Below, one piece after another: positions 1 through 14,250 of a DNA stretch of 64,000 bases. The position numbers were made by a program, and so were the translations under genes. The stretch covers positions 284,607 to 348,606 of the forward strand of contig WELB01000131.1 in assembly GCA_009602725.1 (NCBI GenBank), given 5' to 3'. The notes under the pieces are model-generated. The model made no database searches and had not been told where the DNA came from. It saw only the letters and a list, made by a program, of their open reading frames with translations. Origin of the DNA: Spirogloea muscicola (lineage: Eukaryota; Streptophyta; Zygnematophyceae; Spirogloeales; Spirogloeaceae). Each line of letters starts with the position of its first letter. Position 1 is the stretch's first letter.

Positions 1-960
1 CCACTTCGTTCCATAGCCGCCGCATATGTCCATAGCGCATGGGAAAGAAAGCGCGGCCAGATTAACTGGTGGCTGGGAGAGGCCAGCCCAAGAAAAGAAT
101 GGACAAGGTCTGAAGAAGTAGTCGGCCCGGGGGTGGTTCTTATAATGGCGCTCCTCCTCCTCCGCATGATGTGTAGCCCAACCTGGCACAGTCGGCGTAG
201 GTGGCCCTGGTTGGAATGCGTCGATGAGAACGACGTCGAGTAGAAGACGAGGCCCACCGCTCCGGGGTGCGACTATCATTGAGTCTGCAGCGCTCCCAGG
301 CACTGACGATACACCAGCGTGCTGGCGGAGTGCCTCTTTCCCTGCAGCGAGCTACTCAGACCTGATGTTGCTCACTCGTGGGTACTGAGCTTTCCTCTGC
401 ATCGTTTCTGTGTTCTGCAGTGTTTTGTAGTTTCTCCGACTCCTCTTTCTTTGGCTGGGCGTGCATTAGGCCAGGCTAATGGCTTCCGTGGTGGTGGGTT
501 GGCTCCTCAGCTTAGCTTGTCAGATATGCATGTGCTCACTCGGGGATATTAGTGTCCCCCTGAGCCAGCTCATTACCCAGTTAACAGGACATTTGTAAGG
601 CTAGAATTGGCCTCCCTTTCCATTTCATGCGCACCGCGCGCCTTCTCTCCGGGGGGGGCAGCCACCAAATCCAGACGCCTGACGTAAGGCCCCTGCCACG
701 CTTTGGAGTACCGACTTGATGCCCGGCACAGAACAACGAGCAAGGGCCAAGGAAGCAAGCGCGGCCAGATGAACTGGTGGCTGGGAGAGGCCAGCGGGGA
801 GGTAAGGTTTGCCCCGTCTTGACGGGACCGCGCCCATCTGAGGCGGCGTCGGCGACCGGCCGGCCGCCGCTCCTGCCCACTGTCCGCCGTATGCCTCGCC
901 GTCCCGCTCGGCCCCCCAAACCGCCCCAGACCCTCCATCACTCAAACACGCACTCCGTTA
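1..960. repeat. Patch of LINE 3'-tail repeats
   Basis: This stretch has no host gene. It is a mosaic of repeat modules found again elsewhere in the window. A module with GCGGCCAGATTAACTGGTGG followed by a short hairpin (GGCTG, loop, CCAGCC) lies at about 51-110, and a variant at about 759-800. Two copies of the LINE C-terminal coding tail lie on the plus strand, ending in a TGA near 387 and a TAG at 552. They read SDLMLLTRGY-stop and SDMHVLTRGY-stop. The part around 430-660 reappears as its reverse complement at about 20830-21050. The text near 930-950 matches the CCCTCCATCACTC piece of the LINE 3' region seen at 43.88 kb. Two coding tails only 165 bases apart imply nested or serial insertions. 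Confidence 0.7.
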
Positions 961-1264
961 ATTAGAGCTCACTTCCCGTTTAGAGCTGTTTCTTCTTAAC
1001 GGGGGTCATCTTGAGCGGGAGTTGGTTGATGCGCCGGCCCTCGTCCCCGCCCTAGTAGCCCCGCGCGCCGCGCCGCGATCCGCGCCTCCCTCCCCGACGC
1101 CGGCGTCGCCCAGCCGCACCCCCGCCGCCGCCGTGATCTCGTCGCCGCGCGCTCCGCCGGAGCCTGCGGGCGGCCGAAGCGGGGGAGGACACATTTGCCG
1201 CGTCTGCGCCGCCGGACGGGCCAGCCGGCTGCTAGCGTGCATGTAGGGACCCCGGAAGCCGGCT

Positions 1265-1297
<33 letters not shown>

Positions 1298-1367
1298 GCG
1301 TCGCGGTCGCCCGCCCGCGGGCCCGCCCCTGCCTCCAGTCTCTTGGCCTCGGGCTCGAGCGTCGGCC

Positions 1368-4300
1368 ATGGGGCGCGCCGGCGTCCTCGTGCTGCCCCTG
1401 CTCCTGGCAGCCCTCGCCGGCCACTGCGCCGCCTTCGATTTCTACCACAAGGTTCGGGCACATCAAGCGGGCCTCGCCTCGGCTGTTGTGCGCCTGCACC
1501 CCGATAAGGGCGCCAGTGAGCGCTGCACACACCTCGGGGCCTCACCGTTCCCGTGACTTTGCTGTCGGGACCGCAGTATGCGTATGGCGACAAGGTCACT
1601 CTGTGGGTCAACAAAGTCGGGCCGTACAACAATCCGCAGGAGACCTACAACTACTACGAGCTGCCGTTCTGTCGGCCTCCTGGGGCCAAGACTGCTCCAC
1701 AGCACAAGTGGGGTGGGCTGGGAGAGGTCCTGGAGGGCAATGAGCTCATCGACAGCCAGCTGACTGTGAAGTTTCAGCGTGAGTGCATGCCTGAGAGCTG
1801 AGTGGCAGACCTGCCATCGGCTGAATAGGATGGCGTGGTGAAGTGCTGATGCAGTGAGGGGACCATTCTTTGCACCTCTGATCTGCGAGAGAGCTGCTAT
1901 CTAGAGCTTGAGAGCCTAGCAGTAAGCAGGCCGAGCAGGAGCTGAATGCAATGGCAATCCATGGGTGTCAGATTCCAAATACATTAGATACTTCCGGCTA
2001 ACCTTCACCGATCTGTAAACTTTCACAGACAACATGACCAAGCAGACTATCTGCCAGATGACCTTGGACGCCAACAAGGCCAAAAAATTTACATATGCCA
2101 TTCAGAACCGCTACTGGTTCGAGCTGTTCATGGGTAAGGTTTCGTCTGTGTATGCTTTCAGGTGCAGTCTTGCGGCGTGGCAATGTTGTAGGGAGCTGAT
2201 TTGCCAGTGCTGCTTTGCCTGTGTGGTTTCACAGGCAAAGCACAGGCAAAGTGTGGTTTCGTACTGACAAGCTGCGTGTATGGTTTTCTGCAAATGTCAA
2301 TGTTCATCTGCAGACGACCTCCCCATCTGGGGTGAGTATACTGCTCACTTGCTATATACGCAACTCCTAGCTTCTACTGCTCATATGCATCATTCCATGT
2401 AAGTCCATTTGTAGAGAGAAAGAAACAGCTACATGCTGGCACCCTTGGTGTAAACATCGCGTGACTTGGATTGCCAGGCTTTGTTGGGGAACTAGCACAA
2501 GGGGACAAGACTGACGGCATGGCTACTGGTGATGAAGACGTAGTCATAAATACGCACAAGAGGTTTGACATCAACTACAATGGTGATCGTGTAAGTCAGC
2601 TCATCTTGCTACTCTAGTCAAGTGCTGTCCTTCTTCTTGTGGGTCATGTACTGCAGCAGGACATATTATTCTGTTGTGGTACCCGCTGTTAGATTATTGT
2701 GCAGCACTGCGTCAAGATATGCTACACTGAACTCTCGCGCCTTTGTGGTTCTCAGATTATCCAAGTAAACTTGACGGCTGAGAACCCTCAATCAGTTGTT
2801 GCTGGCCAGTCACTGGAATTCACTTACTCGGTCAAGTGGGAGTCCACAGACATCCCCTTCTCCAAGAGATTCGACCGCTACCTTGATTACAATTTCTTTG
2901 AGCATCAGGTGCGCTGGGTGCAAAAGCAAAGGGGTGTACAGTTAAAAAGTGCCACAACTAGGGCAGGACTTAGTGTTCCCAAATTGATCACGAGCTTAGA
3001 AGTGCCTGACATATGTCTTACGAAGGAGGTTTTCCAGGGAGTCATATCAAACAATACTACAAAAACTGGCACTGTGTAATGCAGATTCACTGGTTCTCCA
3101 TCTTCAATTCGTTCATGATGGTCATTTTCCTGACTGGATTGGTATCCATGATCTTAATGAGGACACTCCGCAACGACTATGCTAAGTATGCTCGCGAGGA
3201 GGATGACTTGGAAACTCTGGTATGTCGCCAAGAGCAAGCACCTGACTTGATGTACCTGGTATATGGTGCTGAGAGCTTTGATTGCCGTGGTTTGACGAGG
3301 TAATTAGATGAGGATGATAATGATATGGAAGTGCAATGCCTGTTTTTGTGAGCACCTGTGAATTGCTCTGTATTGATCGTCAAGTATGTCTATCCGTCTT
3401 TCTCTCTTTTGCAATGCATGGCCTCAGGGGAATTGTATTTGGTCATTTTTGCAGGAGAGAGATGTAAGTGAGGAGTCAGGCTGGAAGCTTGTGCATGGAG
3501 ATGTCTTCAGATCGCCTCGCTATCTCGTCCTCCTGTCGGCCCTTGTTGGAACTGGAGCACAGCTGACTCTCTTGGTCCTCTTTGTCATTCTGATAGCCAT
3601 TGTTGGCATGCTCTATGTTGGGTACGGGTAGATGCTTCACCATCTTCCATGGACGTGGCCTTGAGCTTGCCTTGTTACTCAAAGAATTGTGTTCACCTTG
3701 CATACAGATGCATTTTCTTCGAAAAGCTTACAAGCATTAGGTTCAAGCTGATCTGTGGCGTTGACATGAATTTGTTGCTGTCAGCCGTGGGACAATTGCG
3801 ACTGCATTCATCATCTGCTATTCCTTGACATCCTTCATTGCCGGATATGTGAGCGGTGGATTCTACTCAAGAAACGACGGTAAGCAGTTCTTACATTCAA
3901 CTTGGTGACAATAACCAAGTGAATTGTCCTTTTCTTTAATCCCTCTCCAAGAAAAAGTCCCTCTCCCAGAACAAGTACTTTGCATGCGACGCAGTCTGAA
4001 GTGCGCCTCGCAGATGGCCCGCGTGCAGTACCGCTCCCTACGCCTCAAGTGACAGATGTTGACACTTATTCCTTGTTGCCATTCCCTTACCCCACCAGCT
4101 CTGCGTTGAAGATGCAGTCATCCCATGTGCTCCTTGTACTCACTGCCTGCAGCTGACATTGCTGACTGGATGCAGGCAAGCATTGGATCAAGTCAATGTT
4201 GCTGACTGCCTCCTTATTCCCATTCACTTGCTTTGCTATTGGCTTTGCCTTAAACACCGTGGCTATCTTCTACCACTCTCTTGCTGCCATCCCATTCGGC

Positions 4301-5421
4301 ACCATGGTACGCGGTCTCACGAACTAGTGGTGATGCTGCAGAAGGAGTTTGTCGCTCGCAGCAGTCAAGCTTAAGTAAGGCCTGGCGAGGTCCACTTTTC
4401 GCAGCTGGTATAATTTGACAAGTTAGTATTGTTGCTGGCAGGTGGTCATGTTTGTGATCTGGGCTTTTATCTCGTTCCCCTTGGCCTTATTGGGAACTGT
4501 GGTGGGGAGGAACTGGAGCGGCATCCCTGACAATCCCTGCAGGGTGAAGACTATCCCAAGGCCCATCCCACAGAAGAAGTGGTACTTGACTCCCACAGTG
4601 GTGTCCTTAATGGGAGGCCTGCTGCCTTTTGGCAGCATCTTCATCGAGATGTATTTCATCTTTACGTCGTTTTGGAACTACAAGGTATGGTGTAATGAGC
4701 TCCGAGGTAAATGAGGAGTTGCTTCACTAGTGTCATGCTTACTGACATGCAGTATCTATTGTTAGGAGCCCAACGACTGTATGATGTCTCGAAATTTCAC
4801 TGCAGGGTGCTCAATGCAGGGTGTCCATTTGTGCAATGTTGCAGGTGTATTATGTGTACGGATTCATGCTACTGGTGTTCTTGATTTTGATCATTGTGAC
4901 GGTCTGCGTGACAATTGTTGGCACCTACTTCCTTCTCAATGCTGAGAACTACCACTGGCAGTGGACGTCCTTCTTCTCGGCTGCCTCCACAGCTGCCTAT
5001 GTCTATCTTTACTCCATATACTACTACTTTGCAAAGACAAAGATGACAGGCTTCTTCCAGACATGCTTCTACTTTGGCTACACTGCAATGTTTTGCCTCG
5101 GCTTGGGCATCCTGTGTGGTAAGCCCATACATACTGCTGACACTCAAGTGACTCTTGTGCATTTTGTGTTATGTAACAGGGCATGCTATGCCAGTAATAT
5201 ATGGTAGATGTAACTGCTGCCAAAGCCTGTGTGAAAATTGAGAGCTTGTGCCACTGTGCGGTTATACAGAGCTGCGCTTGCCTCTACCTGGTGCCGTCTG
5301 ATCAACTTGAGCACCAGCACGTGTGGCTGAGCCTTGGATGCTGTGCTTTGTAGGTGCCATTGGTTACCTGGGCTCTTCGCTCTTCGTCAGGCGTATCTAC
5401 CGAAACATTAAGTGCGATTAA
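1368..5421 (+). CDS. Transmembrane 9 superfamily protein (nonaspanin, EMP70 family)
   Basis: Multi-exon gene for a nine-helix Golgi/endosome membrane protein of the TM9SF family. Exon 1 (1368-1451) gives a signal peptide ending in AAFDFYHK. Exon 2 (1577-1778) carries the family motif [20 protein letters not shown]. Further exons lie near 2029-2133, 2314-2331 (an 18-base microexon, DDLPIWG), 2480-2590, 2755-2908, 3083-3220, 3455-3622, 3787-3880, 4172-4306, 4441-4683, 4845-5118 and 5354-5421. The lumenal N-terminal half is followed by nine hydrophobic segments starting at [19 protein letters not shown]. The protein ends NIKCD-stop, which fits the C-terminal KXD/E signal known for plant members, used for COPI binding. 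A coatomer gene lies 5 kb downstream. Exon joins are inferred from GT-AG sites and family order. Family assignment is firm; the exact member is not. Confidence 0.93.
2211..2242. repeat. Perfect short hairpin in a TM9SF intron
   Basis: A 13-base arm TGCTTTGCCTGTG is followed by the six-base loop TGGTTT and its exact reverse complement CACAGGCAAAGCA. It lies in the intron between the exons ending at 2133 and starting at 2314. The ACAGGCAAAG portion is repeated once more directly after, at about 2241-2252. Confidence 0.85.
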
Positions 5422-6259
5422 GTATGTACTATGCCGCACATTTCCAGGACAAGTAGGGTCAACAGGTGTAGCACCTGCAAGTTGCGCAGAGATCATTCTG
5501 AGCAATGTGCACAGACGAAGCAGGCAGGGCCTCTGAGCAACCTCTGTTGATTGCAACCAAGGTCTGCTCTGTAGAGTGGAAGGTCCATCGACTAACTGCA
5601 ACGTAGTGCAGCCGCTTGCTTGAGTGCAGCACATTAGCTGGATTCTGACTGGGCTACAGACTTTCAGGCCGACTGAGAAATGTCGCCTTGCATTACCAGG
5701 GTGGCTAGCATGCCAAGTCTTGCTTAACTTGCCCCTGCCTTACTATTTCAGTGTTGTCGAAATTTTACTGAGTTCTGCTCGGGCAATGTGTGTTACTGGC
5801 TGCCATGACGTCTTACAAAGTGATTTATCAGGAACAAGTAACGCACGCTGTGCAAGATAGGGACGTGAGTTGGTAACCTTGATTGCGTCCTCAATTAAGT
5901 CACCCAGCCAGGTGAGGTCAATTGGCACCACCAGGGTAGCTGCTCTTGTTACCACAAATATTGTCCCGGGCACAACTAAGCATACCCTCACAGTCTTACC
6001 AGAGACGCAACACGAGGATATGCGCATGTCGGCCATGAGTCTATTAGCAACCAGTGAGGCTGCTTGGGTATCTCCAGAATACAGGTGATAAGGAATTCTC
6101 ATAGCAACGAGCGAAGGACTTACTAACAAGGGACTGGTATTACAATGACCATCTGGGCATGATTGTATTGCCCAACCACTTGCGCATCACTAATGTGGAT
6201 GTGCACCCATACTAGCAATCTAAAGGCGTCAAGAGTGGGGTGATGAGCCCGATGTCTGC
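5422..6259. other. Convergent intergenic region, TM9SF / RPT5
   Basis: Tail-to-tail spacer between the stop of the nonaspanin gene and the stop of RPT5. It should hold both 3' untranslated regions. Short frames occur on both strands but none shows family similarity or a convincing exon pattern. No repeat copy was seen. Confidence 0.6.
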
Positions 6260-9816
<3,557 letters not shown>

Positions 9817-10377
9817 GGCGCCCGCCGCCGCCGCCGCCGCCGCCGCCGCCCCCTTCTTCGGGGCCGGCCCGGCCAGCCGCTGCGCAGCTCGCCCCTCCNC
9901 GCTCCGCGCCGCGCTCCGTGCCGCGTCTCGCGGCGCGTCAGGCGGCGGGCGTCGCGGAGGGGCGTAGGCGGGGGTTGGTTTTTCTTGTGCTGCTGACAGC
10001 ACACGGAAGGTCACTCCTGACGGGACGGCGCCCACTCAGCTTGACGGCGCGTCCGGCAGTGGGACCCGTTCACACCGGCCGCCCTGCGGGCTCGGGCGTA
10101 GGTCAGTCCCCGCCCCTGGTCTGCCCCTCCGCCATCCGCGCCGCATCCCGCGCCGCCGCTTGCGCTGGCGCCGCGCGCCCCGCCGCCGTCGCTGCCCGCG
10201 CTGTTGCCTTAGCGATAACCGCTTCTCGCTTGCTGCGCCGCATCGCCGCCGGAGCGGCCGCCAGCGGCGGCCGGCGGAGCACGCCCGGCGGCTGCTCAAC
10301 ACCGCCGGCGCATGGCCGCTGCCTGACCGGCGCCCGGCTGATCCCCTCGCCGCGGCCGCCGTCGTCGCCGCCGCACC
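9817..10377. promoter_or_regulatory. Divergent promoter region, RPT5 / coatomer zeta
   Basis: 561 bases between two start codons facing apart. It is strongly GC-rich, with a (GCC)n tract at about 9819-9852 and a single N at 9899. Both promoters and 5' untranslated regions must lie here. No clear TATA box was recognised. The frames on both strands are low-complexity Ala/Arg shadows. Confidence 0.55.
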
Positions 10378-11699
10378 ATGGAGGTATGTTTGTAACATAT
10401 TTCGCGCGGAGCTCCGCGGCCCAGCAACAAGCTGGGGCACTCGGGGGTTGGCGCTCAGCTCTATGGCTGCAGTGACCTGCTGCTGAAGCTCCGCTGACGG
10501 CGCTCGCTCGCGGCCGCGCACTCAATGCGCTGCGTGCGCGCAGTCCTCGTCGCCCGAGATCAAGAACATCCTGCTGCTGGACGCCGACGGCAAGCGCGTG
10601 GCGATCAAGTACTACTCGGACGACTGGCCGACGCTCGCCGCCAAGCTGGGCTTCGAGAAGTCCGTCTTCAACAAGACGCAGCGCATCAACGCGCGCACCG
10701 AAGGTGCACCGCCCTGGGCTCGATGACCACCTCGGGTGCCCGCCTAGCTGCCCCCCGCCCTGCAACAGCGGGCCCGACCCTGATGGCTGCCCTGCAAGGT
10801 GCGCAGCGGAGATTGGCATGTTCGACGGCTTTGTTGTCGTCTACAAGTTTGCGGCCGACCTGCACTTCTACGTGACCGGCGGCGACGAGGAGAACGAGCT
10901 TATACTTGCCACCGTGCTCCAGGCCTTCTTCGAGGCCGTCTCTATTCTCCTCAGGTTCGCCGAGTCAGTCCTCCGGTGTTTCCAGTTACGGTCATGACGA
11001 AGCTACTCAGGCAGCATTTGGATTTCTTGAAGCTTCGTCCTGTCTTCAGGACTTTTAGTATGGGTAATGTTGTCGTCCTGACTGATGAGTTAAAGGTCGT
11101 GAGCATGATGGGGGTTCATTTCATTGCTCCTTTGTGGCTGTGCTCCTCAGATGTTCTACTGTCTGGCTGGCCTGCGCAGGGGGGCTATGGAGAAGAAGAC
11201 GGTCCTGGAGAACCTGGATCTAGTCCTTCTGTGCTTGGACGAAATTGTCGATGGCGGGTATGCATTACTCTCTCACAAGACCCTCACTTCAAGACTGACT
11301 CTGTGTAGAATACTTTCAGATGCCAGCTCATGCTGGAGACCTGCAAGCCCTTCCAGAGACTTCAGGGGCGCTCTTCATTGGCATGCTCTGAGGTGCAGTC
11401 ACATTGTAGGTAACGCTTGTCATGGCTTTTCTGGTAAACAGTATCATACTGGAAAACGACCCCAATGTAATTGCTGGGCGAGTGGCCATGCGAGGAGCAG
11501 ACACGGACCTTCCCCTCTCTGAACAGGTCCACGAAAGTCCAATGTGTAGCATTCTGGATTTCTACTTAGCTGTTGCAACGCCATCGATGAGACTTCAGAT
11601 GCACATAGTGACATGTCAGCACTCGGTGTTTTCTGGCAGACGATCTCACAGGCCCTCGCAACAGCAAAGGAGCACCTGGCAAGGTCCCTGCTCAAGTGA
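10378..11699 (+). CDS. Coatomer subunit zeta
   Basis: Small subunit of the COPI coat that acts in Golgi-to-ER and intra-Golgi retrograde transport; it has a longin-like fold. Exon 1 is only six coding bases (ATGGAG, 10378-10383). Exon 2 (10544-10703) gives [20 protein letters not shown]. Exon 3 (10807-10954) gives [20 protein letters not shown] and [18 protein letters not shown]. Exon 4 (11180-11257) gives [17 protein letters not shown]. Exon 5 (11442-11526) gives [17 protein letters not shown]. Exon 6 (11640-11699) gives [19 protein letters not shown]-stop. All joins keep frame with GT-AG borders, and the length matches zeta-COP of other eukaryotes. It is divergent with RPT5 and convergent with BCD1. 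Confidence 0.95.
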
Positions 11700-12026
11700 C
11701 AGCCTCCAGAAGGCTGTGCATACCTTAATAAGACGTATTGCCCAATTCGTTTTTAACTCCAAAGCTTATTCAAGATCCAGATAGAGCAGCACATTACTCC
11801 CATCTTAAGTGCAATGCAGTATTGAGCATTTAAGGGAAATGTCCAATCAGCTTCTGCATTTGCATTGAGAGCATGCATGCAAGGCACTACAATGGGTCGC
11901 TGAGCCTCACCTCATGAGCAACCTTTGAATGAAAGAATGTACACAAATACAAGCACAGCTTGCCATCAAAAGTCGACCAGCGGGAATGCCATGGATAGAC
12001 ACAGTAAGAGGAATGACCGAGTAAAT
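11700..12026. other. Convergent spacer, coatomer zeta / BCD1
   Basis: Tail-to-tail spacer of 327 bases, presumed 3' untranslated regions. No gene, repeat copy or structured element was seen. Confidence 0.6.
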
Positions 12027-13670
12027 TCATCCAGGTTCTGAATTTTGCAATGCTACAGCAGAGCACGGATGTGTTGGCTCGTCACTGTTCCTCTCCTCAA
12101 AATTCTCAACTCTGGGATGCTGCCCAAGCTCCAGCTCTTCTTGTATCTGACTGGTGGGTGCGGCATCTCTCGGGTGCTCTGTGAAGTGGACAACTCCTGC
12201 ATCGGTTGCCAGAGGATATTGTGACACATTGGCAGGTGTGACAACAAAGACAACTGGGTACTCAATGACTGTCTTGTTGGCTAGCTGCAGCCTGAGTGGC
12301 TCATTGGCAAGGAGCTTGTAGAAAGTTGGCTCGTTCGCCTGCAATCATAGGAGGAGCATCAAAGTGAGCCGCCACTCATATGTTGGTAGTCCTACACGTG
12401 TATAGCAATGAAAGATGCAATTGATTCAATTGATTAAATGCACCCCTGACTCAAGCATGAGAAGTCCATGTATTTGTCTCCTTCAGCAGCATGCAGTGAC
12501 CACGACGAGCAGTTGGGACTTACAGGTGATGGCTCCTTGCGCACAAGAAACTGCAGCTGGCTTGTGTGGGCGTCGCAGTCCGCTGCCAGCTTCTGAGCTA
12601 GCTCCTGGCCAGCGTGAGCTCCCAACGCCCTTGCAAATGCCTCAGCAATTTCTAGGCTCTCATCCACCCTGTCACACCATCAAAGAGGGCGTGAGGCACC
12701 CAACGCCGTCTAGAGCCGAAGGTGCTCTGTGACCTTGCCGATGGCTGGCAGGGCAAAAGAGCGCTGCACCATAATGTACATCAACAGTGGACGAAGGAGC
12801 TCAAGAGCCAAGGCTTGTACTTTGGGCTCGACAGCGTCACTGCAGCGGCCTCACTCACCCAGTCCACCCTCCAGAAAATGCACCTCCTCCTACGAGGCCA
12901 GTGTCGTGCCATATGCTGGTCAGCATCTTACAAAGAGCAAGTGCATCTTCTCCGCGTGGCTTGTGACCCGGTCACAAGCATGACCAGGTCTGTCTACATC
13001 CTTCAGCACTTCCAAGCTGTGGAGTTCGCTGCAGACGAGGAGCGGCCATGCGATTCAGCAGGCTTGTCTGATGGTAGCGGCTGGCAGCTGCCTCAGATAC
13101 CTCCTATCGTAGAAGCTGGTATTGGCCTTGCTGCGGGACATTGCAGGCGCGAGGAGGACGAGCGTTGTCCCGCGATTGCGCGCCTGCCGGCAGAGTGACG
13201 CCGCAGCGCCGCCCCTCTGCGACACTTGCCGTGCTGAGCCCTCCAGCTGCTCGCGCAGCCGCTTGGCCTTGCCCCGCTGCTGCAACGCCTCCTCCAAGAG
13301 CTTGTAGTCTGCATGCAGGAAGCTGGTCACCAACTTGAGTTTGGGCTCGTGCTCGCTGCTGCAGCTACGGCAGACATGCTTGCTTTGCGGCAACGCCGTC
13401 AGCGGTGCCAAGGGTGCAGAGCAGCGGACCTGACACGATCGTAGCGTCTGTGAAGGCTTGCAGGGGCACAAAGGCGGTGCGGTCGCGGCGACCGGAGCAG
13501 CCCGGCGGCGCGGCCTTGTGGGCGGCCACGCAGCGGGCGCTGCACGTTCGGGTGTCGCAACGGGGGCATCGATACTTGGCAGCCGCGCCACGGCAGAGGC
13601 TACAGACGGCGGCGGCGGCGCTCGCCGCCTCCTTGCGAGCGGCACCAACCATGGCGCCTCCAGATGGCAT
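12027..13670 (-). CDS. BCD1: Box C/D snoRNA protein 1 (BCD1, HIT zinc finger)
   Basis: Nuclear assembly factor for box C/D snoRNPs. The minus-strand start is ATG at 13670 or, in frame, at 13652. Exon 1 encodes a zf-HIT domain: CSLCRGAAAKYRCPRCDTRT then CSARCVAAHK and CSGRRD. This is followed by the BCD1 signature RTAFVPLQAFTDATIVS. The next exon (about 13315-13090) gives DYKLLEEALQQRGKAKRLRE and then RNRGTTLVLLAPAMSRSKAN with TSFYDRR. This matches the region of BCD1 that reads LLFLPxGMSKRxxNxTxYDxR in relatives. A short exon near 12890-12860 reads RRCIFWRVDW. The last exon (about 12340-12027) starts at ANEPTFYKLLANEPLRLQL and ends QNSEPG-stop. Middle joins are less certain. It shares a divergent promoter with UFD1. 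Confidence 0.88.
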
Positions 13671-14250
13671 TGCTCGTTGGGCTCTCGCCTCCTAGATTGG
13701 CATTCTCCACACCGTCGACCCGCTTGAGCTCAACCTGCGCCACTGCTGCCAGACGTCGAAGGAGCCAGCACCCACAGCGGCAGGCGTGCCGCCGCGCAGG
13801 CTGTCGCGCTATTCTGAAAATTGCGCCGCGTCGCTCGTTGCCGGTGCGCCGTGACTACATGCAGCACAGGGGAGCACGACACGGAGCGCCCGTCTGAGCG
13901 ACTGAGCGAGAGAGCCCGAGCATGGCGGCTCCCTCAGGCGCCGGCTAGGCCACGGAATGCGGCTGCTGATGTTGAAAGAGCGGCTGTGAAAATCAGCCAG
14001 GTGCATGCAGGAGAGAGGGAGTGCCGAGTTCGAGGTTCGAACAGGCGACCTGCTGACTGTGGGTTGCGACTCACTCAGCCTTAAACCCCGCTGGGACTCT
14101 GAACCCCTCGTCTCCCCTTGCCAGGGTTCCGAACGAGTCGGAAGCCAGCTCCAGCGCCTTCGCCGCCGTCGTCGACGCCGCCTTCGCCGCCGCCGCCCGC
14201 CGCCGCCGCCGGACACCGCCGGCATCGACAGCGCGGGCGCTCGGCGAGCC
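13671..14250. promoter_or_regulatory. Divergent promoter region, BCD1 / UFD1
   Basis: 580 bases between two start codons facing apart, GC-rich in the half next to UFD1. Must hold both promoters. No TATA box or telomere-like box was recognised. Frames here are Arg/Ala/Pro-rich shadows. Confidence 0.5.

Noticed and set aside
14025-14050. Possible tRNA T-arm (GAGGTTCGAAC)
   Set aside because: Stem bases do not pair on either strand and no cloverleaf fits.
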